64,000 nt of DNA from Antedon mediterranea (Eukaryota > Echinodermata > Crinoidea > Comatulida > Antedonidae): the NCBI RefSeq assembly GCF_964355755.1, contig NC_092677.1, forward strand, positions 9,758,601-9,822,600, given 5' to 3'. The translations under genes were made by a program, and so were the position numbers. The notes under the pieces are model-generated. The model was not told the DNA's origin, did no database searches, and worked only from the letters and a program-made list of their open reading frames with translations. This document shows positions 1-12,639 of this stretch, one piece after another; position 1 is the first letter of the stretch; every line of letters starts with the position of its first letter.

Positions 1-979
1 TTTACTGGAAGTCACTTGAAGCTATGTATTACAAAATAAAAATTAGGCACGAACGTCGGATATACAGACGTACATTCTGTACGGTAGTGGTGTGAATTAA
101 GATAAAATGGGTGCGCAAGATATCCTAGGCCGCTAATTCCATTTGAGCGAAGTTCGTCTAACCCTGTGTAATTTACAAACCAGACTTTATACTGTTAGTT
201 TAATGTACCCACCCCAACCCCATAAAAAGGCCATACTTAAAAACTACAGTACATATTATTATAGTATTGAAATATCATTGTTCCGTTGGTTTACCTTTAA
301 TATAGGAAAGTATTGTTGTACTTTCTCGTATAAAATGTGTTTTATAAAACAATTCTACCATGAATTAATAATATCTGTTCATTCTTCACCATTTACTTAG
401 TATTTAGGTCCATATCTTTTCTAATTTTGCTTAACGGATAAACAAACTTCTGTAGGTGTGAAGTATTGTGTAAAGTGTTTTTGACGCCCCGGGCCTCGAG
501 CGGATTTCTAGGTATCATTTTGAAAGGGGGTGAGGACAACTCCGAAGTGCTTTCACTGTTTGTTAATTAGCTAATGATTGGCTCGTACAAGCAAGTGCCA
601 CAAATCATTGCTAAGTGTTTCCGATTTGATGTCAAGTGTCAACTTTGACCTCAAACTCGGAATAAGCAAAACTTTTGTTAGCGTATTATTGACATGAAAT
701 TGACAGTACGAACGTTGGTGTTGTTGACGGGTTCTGGCGGGTGACTGTACGCCGCTGACTGTGAGATATTGTCACCATATTACGACAACTGTGAGCGGCA
801 ATTTCCTTATTGCCAACGCCATTTGAAGTGAAGTGGTTTCAATCATTATTAATTGACTTAGATAATAGTAATTGACAACTTTTATTACGATGGGATAATG
901 ATATTTTAGCAATTATGCAAGTAAATCATTATATAACGAATCATTTGCAGGCCTTTTAATAAGTTCATTCCTGTACCTA

Positions 980-1121
980 AAGCTCTGTCTACACTATCAA
1001 ACTTTATGGGACAAATAAATGTGATGTGCCCATATATGGACATGATGATGTCATATCACTACCATCTTTGTGCACATCACACTTTTTTTGTCAAATTAGT
1101 TTGATAGTGTAGACAGAGCTT
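980..1121. mobile_element. Hairpin MITE, family A, copy 1
   Basis: This is the best-preserved copy of a family of about 130-160 bp found ten times in the window. The left end reads AAGCTCTGTCTACACTATCA and the right end is its reverse complement. Inside, gtgatgtgccc near the left is mirrored by gggcacatcac-like sequence on the right in most copies, so the whole element can fold back on itself. There is no coding capacity. Flanks read cctA...Taaac, consistent with TA or TTAA target sites, but this is unresolved. Confidence 0.85.
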
Positions 1122-3729
1122 AAACATGGTACAGTAAACCTTGTTGTTTTCTGTAATCCACCTGGGGTCGTACGGAACATAATGATATCTACTATAATTG
1201 ATAACCTACAATAATATCAACACTTGTATTATCAACCTATTGTTGTACTCATGTATTTTTTTCCCCTGTGAATAAATATTGCTGACAGATTTTCATGAAA
1301 AATGTATTCTGTCAGTGTCTATCAAATTCACACCTGCTTCAGACGTCACGAGTGCCACACGCTGGACGTAACCCGGATTGCCGGCACTCTTCTATAATCA
1401 GTATCATCCAATAAGTAATACCTATAACCGTAACATGATACAAGCGCCATGTGATGCATATGTGACACTGTAATTCAGAGTTTGCCTATGATACTGGATA
1501 GTGTAATGATACAGAGAACCAGGTGCTTCTGTGAGGGTTATGTCCTTATTTGACAAACATGCATTAAACAACTTTATTATGTAACTTTATATGCAATTTA
1601 TTTTGCATATTCATTGGTGAATATTCTATTCTCATGTTTAGAGTCTATTTACAAATTCGACACAATAATCGTTATTGACAAGGCCGTGTTTAGAGTTTTT
1701 CTTCCAAAATTTAATAAAGTTTTTTTACAGTCGTCAGTCCACCAAGTTCACCTGCAGCCAAATTAGAAAGGTTTTTTTATTGAATGAATGTCGAATAAAT
1801 TCAGTTGACTATTTATATTTAATTTTATACCATTTGCTTTTGGCAATTCTGCAATATTTCCACACTATTTTCTGGCCACATTTTGTCCAATTGTTAAGTT
1901 ACTACATTAGGAATATCTAGCTATATGTATTTGTAATGTATATGACGTTAAAATGTCACATAGCATGTTTTAGGATAAAATATGGGTTTACTACTATTTT
2001 AACCGTCCGCCGTCCTGAGGGGTAGGCTAATTTTAGCGTCAGTGATTTTTGTATTGTTCGCAGTTTATTCACTAGTATAATGAAGCACAGTGGAAGATCC
2101 GTTATGGATTATATTCCTTTAAATTGTAATAGATACGTTAATACCGGATATTTTGGATGAATGTTAGCGTTTGTTGTCTAATTTATTGCTTTCTAGCCAG
2201 TGTTAGATTTAGTTACAAATCATGTGTTGTCATCGAATTTACTCTATACTGTACAATCTAATTTTACAAACAATATATTTACTGTGTTGCTAAACCTTGG
2301 TTTTGACGATTTTTAGTGAAAAGATTATTGGCGCCGAAGAGGGGAAATGGCTTAATTGTTTTAATTGATTACGTTGTTATTATTTATTGTCGAATATTAG
2401 CTTTAATATATTAAAATATATATATAATTCTCATCTATTAATAAATACCTGATCTATCAATCATACAATCTAACAATAGTTATTTACTTCGACGAAATGT
2501 TGATCTAAGAATTCTGGAGTTAGGCTATTATTGTATTATTTAGATGAAAATCATTTTTAAAAAGTATTTTCAGTAGCCGATTCGCGGTCTAAATTTGTCC
2601 AGTAATCATAGGCAAATACTGTGATAAAGCACATGTGACGCCTGTATCATACGAACCTAATCTTTAACGTGATCTTTATGCATTACAGACACGAAAGTAC
2701 GTATTGTTTGCTACGATAGTGAACACTATTTGTTGTGTGGACATGCAGTTTTCACAGAGACATAATATCTTTTTAATAAACATTTTTGTTCATATTTGTA
2801 TAATCTTTAATAGACTTGCCCCAAGACTGTAATATTTCTTCGATGTTTGTCTGGGTTGACGAGCTCAAGTATTATACCTATAAAACGTCATGTACCAAAA
2901 TATTTATTTTTTACTAATATTAAGTCAAAACTCCGTCTGGAACCCAAACTAAATCTTTAATAGTACTATTTGCTAAAAATAGACAGAAACTGATCGTATG
3001 ATGACGTCAAAAAGACGACCAATCTGTCTTGTTTGTCGTGTTTTGGAAACGTTGCTCTTACGTCCTTGCGTTGCGTCTATAGTGGAAACGAAACGTACGT
3101 CCTAGTGAGAACCTAGTATTTAGTTGGCGACTCATCCAATCCGATAAAATAACTTTTACATAAATTATATTCTTTTACTATTTATCGACTAAGCACATGT
3201 GGGCATAGTGCCATGTAAAGTATTAGGCCTAATGATATTAACATTACAGTATTCAAAAACACTATGAGTTCGTGGTATTTAAAAGTAGGTATAACAGTTA
3301 AGTATATCCTTATTCATTCAACCTAACCCTATTTTTATCCTAAGGTTGTTAAGAGGTCATCCATTACAATTCATGTAGTTCTTTTTCTTCCCATTGGCAA
3401 GATTTTTTTTAACGTTCACTTTTGTACCAATTTTCTTGTTAAATTCTTTTGTTAGCTGTGTTGGTAAATTTATATAGAGTTATTGTTAGGAGATTGTTGG
3501 CGGAAACAGAGGTAGTAAGCATATTGTTGTTGGCTGCTGTTAAGCCGAACACCTTTCCGCTTTGAAGTTTGAAATGCATTATTATTTGCAATATCCGAAA
3601 CGGGGTCTTTGTTTCTGTTTATTGGCGTAATGCATACATCTTTCGGGTTTTTCTCGGCCTTTTTTGCGGTGAAGTTTTTATTGTACCTTTTTTATGCTAA
3701 AAATCAACAAGTTAATTCTGTTTACAGGT

Positions 3730-3873
3730 GTTAAGTTTAAGTGACAGAAAATGTGATGTGCCCATGGACATGATGATGTGATATCACTGCCATATTTGGG
3801 TATATTACTGCAATATTTAGGCACATAATGCTTTTTTTGTCAAACTAGTTTTAAACGTGTAGAGACGGAGCTT
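3730..3873. mobile_element. Hairpin MITE, family A, copy 2 (degenerate)
   Basis: The core is recognisable: aatgtgatgtgcccatggac, then gatatcactgccatatttgg, then a diverged right end (caaactagtttt, then agacggagctt). The left terminal repeat is almost lost. This suggests an older insertion than the copies at 980 and 35126. Confidence 0.7.
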
Positions 3874-4485
3874 TAGATAGGACAAACTGCTAACAAATGA
3901 TATAATATACGATTGAAATTACTAATATGATGCCTCTTCGTTTGATCGGTAACAAACTGAATTACGAACTCAGTTCTCAACGCACTTTTCACACCTGGGA
4001 AGAGCAGCGCTCATTGTGCATTGCATGAATGGAATAGCGCCAGACGATAGCGCAAATTGTACTTGGGTGTTAGGCTACTTAGTACTTAGGCTAAACTTTT
4101 TTAATTGCTCAGTGCCTTGCTACATGAACCTGATGTGGCATCTTTAGTCTGATCTGTGAACATGTGAATTGCAAATTTAGAGGCATATTATGAAGTGTTT
4201 ATAATTAGGCGACATGAATGCTAATCGGTCGGCCTAGAGTGCTCAAGAGTGGATTCTATGATGCTTAAGAACAATCAAGTCCTTTCCATTGGTGATGCCT
4301 ATTTATTCAACATGTTTGTAGAGGATTTATTGATATACCTGATTTTCAAGAGCTAAATATGATAGACATGCTGTCGGCGGAAAAAAATACGGTTATTAAC
4401 ATCTTATTATTGTCTATCGTACAAAACATTTGCCATTTGTCATGAAGATTGAGCCTACATGACGTTTTGCGATAACTCATTTTAT

Positions 4486-4559
4486 TACGTCATACACGAT
4501 ATCATGATGACATCATTGCATGATGCGCGTGACGTTAAAGATGCAATGTGTATGACGTA
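4486..4559. repeat. Short inverted repeat, 12-bp arms
   Basis: TACGTCATACAC at 4486-4497 is matched exactly in reverse complement by GTGTATGACGTA at 4548-4559, with a 50-bp spacer that itself contains catgatgacatcattgcatg. It could be a small foldback element or a pair of CRE-like TGACG sites. No function is shown. Confidence 0.45.
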
Positions 4560-5613
4560 TATGTGACGACGACTTAACTTTCTGTAAAAAACATAAACAT
4601 TTATGCAGTTATATAAATTGTATTCATTTCTATCAATTTATTAAGCTGTCACCTATCACTATACTATAACGTTTATCAAATTTCCATCAATATGTGACTA
4701 AATTAATGATACTTCCGATGTAATTATAAATGATAGGGGGCGGACATGACCTTGAATAGTTTTGCACACGTGCTTAAAGCGTCAGTGCATAAAGCGTTAA
4801 TGTGTGCAGGTTGCTAATATTAGCAGTTATCGCTGTTTTAATTTTTTAAGAGAGCGATATTTGTCAGTGTCATGTCTTTGACAACTTGGCCTAGTAAATT
4901 CGTTCAATGTATTGATCCCAACAATTTAATATAGTAAGGATACTGTAGCAAATTGTTATTGTCGTTTCTAATACTAGGCTATGCAGTACATAGACAAAAA
5001 ATGATGCTTGAAAATGAATGTCGTGATCTATAATAAATAGGCCAACACATCTGCTCAACAGCGCGTAACGTTTTTAACGTCTGCGCGCGGCAGCGGCACA
5101 CCATCGTCAAAAGAATACGTCATACTAATAACAAGATGACGTACATCATTTTTTTCCTGCGGCCCTTTGTAGAAGTTTGTTTTTAGAATTAAAAACTAAA
5201 ATGTATAATAACGTGCCCTTAACACAATGTATCTAAAAGCTGTTTTAAAAGATTATTTAATAGAAATCACATTGCCTAATTAGAATGTAAAACAGTATAC
5301 ATCTGACCAGGTCCTGACGAATTAATGGATTTATTGATGAAACGAATATAAATGATTTTTTTCTGTAATGTTATAACATTAATGTCAATATTAATAAATA
5401 TATAAATAGCATTAATCGAATTTTTTTACCCGGATACTGATCAAATAAATAATATTTACACATGACAAATGAAGAAGACATCATAACCTAGCGTTGACTA
5501 AACATGCGTGCATACCACCAAACACACGTGTGCCTATAGTCTATTCTGTAAACTCAGTATTCGAGGTAACGCATGGTTTTTAAAACTAACAAATGTATCG
5601 TTTCATCCACAGA

Positions 5614-8600
5614 ATGAATTCACTTATTTTTGTGTGTGTTGTGTTTTCGGCAATTGTTGGAACATCTGGGTTCATTCATGAACGACTCTTTCCGAAGGAT
5701 GTGGCGGAAATGTTTGCCGATAAATCGGAGAGACAACTACGATTACGGAAAGCCATGAACCAGGCTCTTCACCAGGCACGGTAAGGGATCATTTGCATGC
5801 TACAAATTCTATTATTGTTTAAGTGACGAATAATTGTGTGTATATTTCGGATTGTGTTGCTGTCTTTCGAATTTAGTTTTGCACTATAGTAAGCCTACAA
5901 AGGTTTACTGAATATGGGAGGCCTACATGGATCTTGCATTGGATAAAACAATGTGCTGTTTTACGATTGAATAATATTATTATTTTAGGCCTAGTCAAAA
6001 GTTAAATTTATCACGTGTGCGTTTTGCATACTTTGTAAACACATGCCGCAATCTGAGCGTGCGCACTAGAAGTTTTATGAGAGGTCTCTTTCAAAAGAAT
6101 TAAATAATATAATCTATAGTTAATACTAAATAGGCCTACGCTTTGCTGTAGACCTATTATATATCATAATTTATATTAAGCTTTCTTTATAATAGAAATT
6201 TAAACAAATCTTACAGACTAACTAACAGTTTGCCCAATGAGTATTTAAAAACTAATAGTAAATACTGGATAGTTAGTTATACTATAATAATAGTAATAGT
6301 AATACATGATCGGGTGAATTCCATCAAATGAATTTATCGAGCCAAATGATGTACTTTTAATTTTACGCTAATCTATATGAAAATATAATTGTCTTTAACT
6401 AATGCAATTTTTCAATTATATATTATCTGTTTATTTACCCTTCGAAGTATATATTTTACTTATTGTAAAGTATATCTTCGTTTCCGTTTTATATTATGCC
6501 CATAATATCGGATATCAATACGTTTGCTTTATGATTTTATGCATGAAATAGACATATTTTATTAATTAGATATTCGATACCACTAATTAGGAGCAAGCTG
6601 TTTTAGATAGTGCGTAACGGGGCGTGCGATGAGTGCGCTTTGAAGCGTAACGGAATGCGCGCCTAACTTAATGCTTTACTGGTCTTATTTCTTCAACATG
6701 TACTTTTGTTGCATAATTAATTAAAACGGTGGATTAACAATACAGCCCTATCATATTACATAATAATAATATAATTAATTCGATATGAATTTGATACGTT
6801 TTGTATTCCGGTCAGGTAAATTCCAACGAAACTCACTTTAAATATTTGGCATTACTAAAATAATTGAATTCATATACTGTGGAAATATTAGCCTTAGTAA
6901 GCCAGAAATAATTAGAATAATATTTATAATATTATGTATAATGTAAAATACAGTATAATTATTCGAAAATGTGCAGCCTGTGATTAGTTTAGTGTAGGGC
7001 ATATTGCTGTGCGTGCGATGGATACTTGATTGTTGAGGAAAAAAGTATTAAATTATTAACAGTAGAACCATCTCTTTTGGGTGGTGGACACCCCTATAAG
7101 GGAACACCCTGGCCCTATACAAGTGACATTTTTACTGTGAAATGAACGGTTAAAACATGTGTTAAAACACCAACTCCTATTCACAGGGACACTTCCGAAA
7201 TCAACTCCTTATTACTGTGATTATGAGTAAAAACAACATCTTCTATCTATTCTTACTGTACTGTAATCCCGTATGCATTCGATTTAGATATACTGTGTAC
7301 ATTAATAATATATTATTGCGTTTTCCCTTTTCATTACGTATATGGTCTGTCACGTGATTCAAATAAGTCAAACAATTAATCCAACCATCAATATACTAAA
7401 TAATAGAGCATTGTCTAGAATCTAATCCAACAAAGGTACCGACAATTGAACATTCTAATCAAATCAAATTAATTATTAATAAAGCTATTTAATCGTTGAC
7501 GTTGTCTCCATTTTGGAACTCGGTCAAAAGTTCAGTCTAGGAAGAATTCTAGAGGGCGACATTATGCTTAAATTCAATATCACAATCTCTGGTCTAGGTG
7601 ACTTTTTCTAACCACCCGAGTATTTTCCCATCGTTAATCGATAGACATTTTATTTGTTTTTTTAGGCAAAGAAGATCAGTAGCCGCCCAAGTAACAGGCG
7701 ACACTGAAGCATTCACGGACCTTGATGGCAATAACGACGGCTTCATCACAAAATCAGAATACAGGGCATACAATACCCGGGAAGTTAACGATGACGTCAC
7801 TGCTATTTTCAAACGATTTGATAAAAACTCTGACAGTAAGATTTCAAAAACTGAGTTCTTCGGTTTCCTAGATGACATTGATGTATCGTCGATGTCAAGT
7901 ACGAGTTTTGATCTTCAAGCGGAGATTATGATACCAGATATGATCGATTTCTCGTCGTCGTCATCGACTTTCTCAAGTAGTGGAGGGTTGTTTGAAAGCG
8001 AGACGGAAACAGAAACGTCAGGTATGTTAGGTAAGCGCATGCGTCAAAATCGCAACTTTTCATTGTAAAGCGTCATGCATAATAATTCATTCCATATGTG
8101 TCGTCTTTTCCATTCCATATGTGTCGTCTTTTCCATTCCATGTTTGTCGTCTTTTCCATTCCATGTTTGCCGTCTTTTCCATTCCATGTTTGCCGTCTTT
8201 TCCATTCCATGTTTGCCGTCTTTTCCATTCCATGTTTGTCGTCTCTTCCATTCCATGTTTGTCTTTCATGTTTCATGTCGTTTTTTCCATTTCATGTTTG
8301 TGTTCATTTCTCCGCCCTCGATCGCCTCAATATACCGCGCCGTCTTCATGCAATTTAATATAATGTGTCCATTTTATTTCTTACAGCTCCCTCTGAGGAT
8401 TGTGAACTTGAAGCGATGAGGAAATGTGACGCTAGATTCTTGGAAGTCGTGGATCTCCTCATAACTGACGAAGATGCATTCTGTAAAGGATTCCAAGTAA
8501 GTCTTTTCGAGATTTAAGATTAACATTATACCTCGACAGGATCTCTGTATATATGCACAGTGTCTTTTCAAGATCCATTAATGGTGTCAAAGCCTTCGAT

Positions 8601-9812
8601 ATACAACGTGTACATTGGCAAAAGTTGACGTGTTAGTTTACTACTTGCCGCATGCGCAAATCAACAAAATGAGGTCAAAGGGTATTAGAAAATTTAAAGC
8701 ACTAAAAGTATCCCAGATATTGAGTTTGGACCTTGCGATGGCGGCGTACTAAAGACTGTCCAACTATTTCCGAGGGGTGTTTTCACCACTCTTTTTATTC
8801 ATGGCCTCAAACATTATAACTAACCAAACTTTATTGTTTTCTTTAGGCATATATTGAATGTGTGTTTGAAGACATTGTACCCTGTAACATGGATGAGTAT
8901 GTACGAAATGTGATAAATGTTGGAAGTATCTATAAAGATTTAGATGTTTGTCCTAATCTTGATTTCACTTCTCTTGAAACGGATAATGATACGTTAGAAC
9001 GATCGAGACGAGCACTCACACAAGGTAGTTTAAACAGAAATAACTTGCTATAAAGCTCTGTTTACACAATCAAATTTTGTGACAAAAAATGTCCATATAT
9101 GGACATGATGACATCATATCACTACCATATTTGGTCACATTAAAAAAAAATGTCGAACTAGTTTGATAGTGTAGACAGAGCTATTCGGGTTTTACATCCT
9201 CATGAAAGTAGTTTTCGATTTGTAAACAACCAAGACCTAACGTCTTACTTCACTTCAATAAGAGAGTCTGCTAAGTGTGTTGACCAATCACACTTAAGTG
9301 AGATATTTCAATAACAATTTAAAGTTTTATTCACAGAGAAGAGAGTGTACGTAAGTGTGTAGTGTAAGTGTCGATGGGCACAGATCGTCACAAAAAAGGC
9401 CTATCTTCCTACCAACATCTATATAATAATTTCCCAGACAATTGTCACGTGTTATCAATGATTCTGTTTTCTACAGTTGTACTGGCTCTTACTCTTTAAC
9501 AAATCAATACTCGTTAACCTAATAGTTTTTAACGTATATCTTTTAATTATGTTTTCAGGTAAATCAAGTGAACGAAGCCAGTTAAAAACAGAGAAACACC
9601 TCAAACGAGCTGTGTCGCCGTGTAATCGACATTTTGTCAGCTTATCCCAGCGTAAAGACAAAGATTTTTGCGAAACATTAACGCAATACCGCCACTGCAT
9701 CCTGCACAGTATTCGACCGTACAGGTCCCAGTCTGTCAGTAACTTGCGAAATGGTCTGAAATATATGACACGCGAGCACAGGAGGACGCACGTTTGTGTG
9801 GAAAATGACTGA
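5614..9812 (+). CDS. Secreted EF-hand precursor with furin-like sites and cysteine modules (5 coding exons)
   Basis: Coding exons are 5614-5780, 7666-8021, 8387-8496, 8847-9024 and 9559-9812. All introns are GT-AG and the phases agree (2, 1, 0, 1), giving about 354 residues. A splice acceptor (tttcatccacag) ends at 5612, so I start at the ATG at 5614; an in-frame ATG at 5593 would lie in the intron. Residues 1-19 form a signal peptide (MNSLIFVCVVFSAIVGTSG). A propeptide ends in RQRR at 56-59, a furin-type site assembled across intron 1. Two EF-hand loops follow, DGNNDGFITKSE (76-87) and DKNSDSKISKTE (108-119), both with canonical ligands. Then comes a Ser/Thr/Glu-rich linker and cysteines at 180, 188, 207, 216, 224 and 246. 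RSRR (263-266) and KR (286-287) precede a second cysteine group (292, 308, 317, 350). It is probably a secreted calcium-binding protein matured by proprotein convertases. I do not recognise the family of the cysteine part. Confidence 0.85.
5781..7665 (+). other. Intron 1 of the EF-hand gene
   Basis: About 1.9 kb of AT-rich sequence between a gtaagg donor and a ttgtttttttag acceptor. It contains a diverged copy of a dispersed repeat at 7061-7197. I saw no cassette exon. Confidence 0.6.
7061..7197. repeat. Dispersed repeat B, copy 1
   Basis: The stretch starting agtagaacca and containing actgtgaaatgaac and ttaaaacaccaactcctatt is related, in reverse orientation, to 47177-47337. Both carry gtagaacc at one end, a block like gtgaaatgaa and an aggg.acacc motif. 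Repeats beginning with a gtagaacc block are common in invertebrate genomes; the transposon class is not determined here. Confidence 0.5.
8088..8272. repeat. 23-bp minisatellite in intron 2 of the EF-hand gene
   Basis: About eight copies of a 23-bp unit built on ccattccatgtttgccgtct, with the variants tatgtgtcg and tgtttgtcg. It begins about 65 bp after the donor of exon 2. It generates overlapping open frames on both strands, none of which should be treated as genes. Confidence 0.85.
8731..8810 (+). repeat. 80-bp dispersed repeat C, forward copy (intron 3)
   Basis: This segment (starting ccttgcgatggcggcgtact) is about 90% identical to the reverse complement of 10371-10450. The pair flanks the last two exons of the EF-hand gene in opposite orientation. 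It is probably a fragment of a dispersed element. Confidence 0.75.
9053..9182. mobile_element. Hairpin MITE, family A, copy 3
   Basis: It sits 28 bp downstream of exon 4 of the EF-hand gene, inside intron 4. Left end AAGCTCTGTTTACACAATCA, right end TTTGATAGTGTAGACAGAGCT. It is flanked by TA on the left and followed by a on the right, compatible with a TA target site. Confidence 0.85.
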
Positions 9813-9956
9813 TCGCTGAAAAAACAGACGATGCAGCGTATTTTATGCTTGTAAATATTCCCAAGCACTGCCTTCAACTGTTAGCATAGTTCCAATCGTG
9901 TAAAAAGATTTGAAAGTAACAATTTTCATATGCGATTGATTAAGGAGAAACAGAAG

Positions 9957-10050
9957 ATTTTAACACCCACTGGACTGAGGAGGCTATTGCTTCTGTCCGC
10001 TTATTTTAACACCCACTGGACTGAGAAGACTATTGCTTCCCGCTTATTTT
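9957..10050 (+). repeat. 47-bp tandem duplication in the 3' UTR region
   Basis: Two copies of a unit starting ttttaacacccactggactg, differing at a few positions, lie about 150 bp after the stop codon of the EF-hand gene and are probably within its 3' UTR. A possible poly(A) signal attaaa is at 10271-10276 and an aataaa at 10381-10386, the latter inside repeat C. Confidence 0.75.
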
Positions 10051-10370
10051 AATACACAAATTCGATCAAATACTGACGAATTTAGTGATTTTAAAAACAA
10101 CTATCACGACGAAATTCTTGGACTTTGGCATTATTTGTGAAGACCATGTGATCGTCTTGTAAATACGATAGACAGAAATGAAACCAATTTTGCAATACAC
10201 GATTCTTAGTCTGAAGAAAAGGGTGAAGAAGAAGAAACAAAGAAAAACATCATCAAAGTTTTGTTTATTCATTAAAATTATGAAAATCAAATTTATGTTA
10301 GTATAACTACCTTCACAAGCAATTCATATGGATGGGTGAACATAGAGAACTACGCACGTACTAACTTGTT

Positions 10371-10450
10371 TGAGGCGATGAATAAAAAGAGTGGTGAAAA
10401 CACCCCTAAAAAAATAGTTGAACAGTCTTTAGTACGCCGCCATCGCAAAG
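10371..10450 (-). repeat. 80-bp dispersed repeat C, inverted copy
   Basis: This is the reverse complement of 8731-8810 with about 90% identity. Shared blocks include gtacgccgccatcgcaa and gagtggtgaaaacacccc on the + strand here. Confidence 0.75.
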
Positions 10451-12150
10451 AGCAATACTGCTATTCACACGGAAATTAATGTTATCAATATCGTTTTAAC
10501 AGAAATAGTATGAACCTTTACAGATGAATATTTTATATACGGGTGTATAGTCAAACTATTATAACAAAAAATATGGATATCTATAAGAATTACTTAATTT
10601 AAAAAAAATACAAAGCCAGTAGACTTTACCAGTTGATTTCTGTGTCTGTATTTCGTCTTTGGTCGGGTCTTTTGATAAGGGTTTAATCAGTAAACCTGTA
10701 AAGGATACTCGATTTGGGGGGAAGGGTGTGGCCGTAGAAAGACTGGGTGGGGACGGTGTCAACCCTACTGGGGTTATTACGTCATTACTTTGTGAAAAAT
10801 AGGTATAATCATGTCTTTAAGAAATATGATAAGATAGATAAGAAAATGTATATATTAATTTATTATTATGTATGACAAATTTTAAATACTCAATATTGTG
10901 TTTTTAAAGAAGTAATTGAGTTTAAAAAGTTTTAACGATTACGGAATATATTTTATTCGTTTTAATACAATACCAAAAGTTGGTAGAGAAAGAGTTTTAA
11001 CTTTCATAGTTCCCTCCCGTATTCATTAAAGTAAATTTTATATAGAAAGTATATGATACAGGTATAATTACAAAGTACCGATATTTTTTAAAATGGCGGA
11101 TAATCGTGTTAAAAAGTTACAGAAATATTTTATGAATAACCACTTTATGTTCGATATATTATCGTTATTTTATTCTGTTCAACTCGTCTTGAGCATTAAT
11201 ACAGTCAGGGTCAAATTATGTTTTGTACAAAAGTTGTAAATAAGTTGTATAAGAGTTTTTAAAATATGTGTTGAAACGATGATGATGTCATGTGATGTCA
11301 TCATCGCACTACCAGTTTGCATTTGTTGTGACGTATGCCAATCCCTTGCATGCATTATAGTCACAGTTTTAAACGAATTTTTGTGTGAATGCCAAATCCA
11401 ACCATGTTAACCCCAGACCGGGCCCCAGACTGGGCCCCAGACTATAATGAAAATATTTTATTTTTCCTGAGTTGTTACGTTTCTCAGTGTCCATCTTCCG
11501 TTACAGTTCTAACTGAGACGCGTCAGACGACTGTCTATACTTAGACGCTGTAATACTAATAGTATCTGTTTAGACATAATATGTCGAGTCTCAAAACTAT
11601 CAAGACGGCAACAACGCACAACGACTATCTTAGTCTAGATCAACGATTGTAAAACGTCTGTGTCAAAGGTTATCCTCCATAGCTTGATGTTATTTTGATT
11701 TTAAGCAGCATTTAATTTTTCTGGGTGACGATCATTGAGTTGTCCCTATAGTTTCTGTCCTCTGCGATCGAAAATATAACGTTTGTTAAATAAAAGTTAT
11801 TTAATTCAAATTATTATTTTATAGGTGGAAAGGGTAGATTGAACTTCTACAGGAAATATTTTAAGATTTTATTACAAAAAAATAGAAATAAACTGCACCG
11901 TGCTTTACTATCGTATAGTATGGGGCAAGACAACACTATTTCTTTCATTATTGTATTATTTTGAATTGATTTTGTCGCAAAAATATGTACCGGATAAATC
12001 TCAGAAAAAAACTGCAGTAGTACTGTAATATTGTTTCTGTACTTATGTTGTCAAAGGCAATATGAGTACGGATTTATTTGTTTATGGGTTTTTCTAGGAC
12101 GCACTGACGTATCAATGAAATCACCTTGAGACGCGCAGTTGACGCACGCT
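10451..12150. other. Intergenic, no recognised gene
   Basis: AT-rich sequence with only short open frames lacking domain signatures. A small repeat of gggccccagact occurs near 11420-11445. No tRNA or other RNA gene was recognised. Confidence 0.5.
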
Positions 12151-12310
12151 TAAATCTCTTTCTACACTATATCAAACTAGTTTGACAAAAAAGTGGTGTG
12201 ATGTGCCCAAATATGGTATTGATCTGCCCATGGTATTGATATGACATCTTTATGTCCAATGCCACATCACATTTGTTGTCACATAAACTGTGACAGTGTA
12301 GCCAGAGCTT
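12151..12310. mobile_element. Hairpin MITE, family A, copy 4
   Basis: Left end ttaaatctctttctacacta, right end ccagagcttaaa. The central gatgtgcccaaatatgg block is mirrored. TTAA borders both ends, which supports a TTAA-type target site in this copy. Confidence 0.8.
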
Positions 12311-12639
12311 AAATTAAATACAATTAATATTATTAATCAGTTTTTTTGAACGCGTGTCTTAAAGTTTTCTTTACGAAGTGCAAATAGGGACTAGGAACCG
12401 TTACGTCATGTTAATTCATTGTGCGCATGCGAATACTCATGTGCTTTGTTACTCAAAATTCCTCGACACAGTTTTGACGGGTTGTAGATCCGGGAGATCC
12501 CATGTACGTACGTACGACCCATGACACGATACGCACTCGTACAATATTTTATCAGCTTTTAAACGCGTGAAGCGATTATATGCCAGCAATTTCAAGCTAT
12601 GTGCAAAGTACAACGTTACAGTTTAGGAAGTTATATAAT

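Larger units (their letters stand above)
1..5612. other. Non-coding region upstream of the EF-hand gene
   Basis: I found no convincing exon here. The longest open frames (143-400 and 1675-1920) have no domain pattern, no splice partner and AT-rich composition, so I treat them as chance. The stretch holds two hairpin MITEs (about 980-1121 and 3730-3873), a short inverted repeat at 4486-4559, and AT-rich filler. An untranslated first exon and promoter of the downstream gene should lie somewhere here, because its first coding exon begins at a splice acceptor, but I could not place them. Confidence 0.5.

Noticed and set aside
143-400. 85-codon + frame at the window start
   Set aside because: Starts at a non-ATG codon, AT-rich, no features.
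8044-8419. Several overlapping open frames on both strands
   Set aside because: They are produced by the 23-bp minisatellite, whose unit lacks stops in most frames. No domain or splice support.
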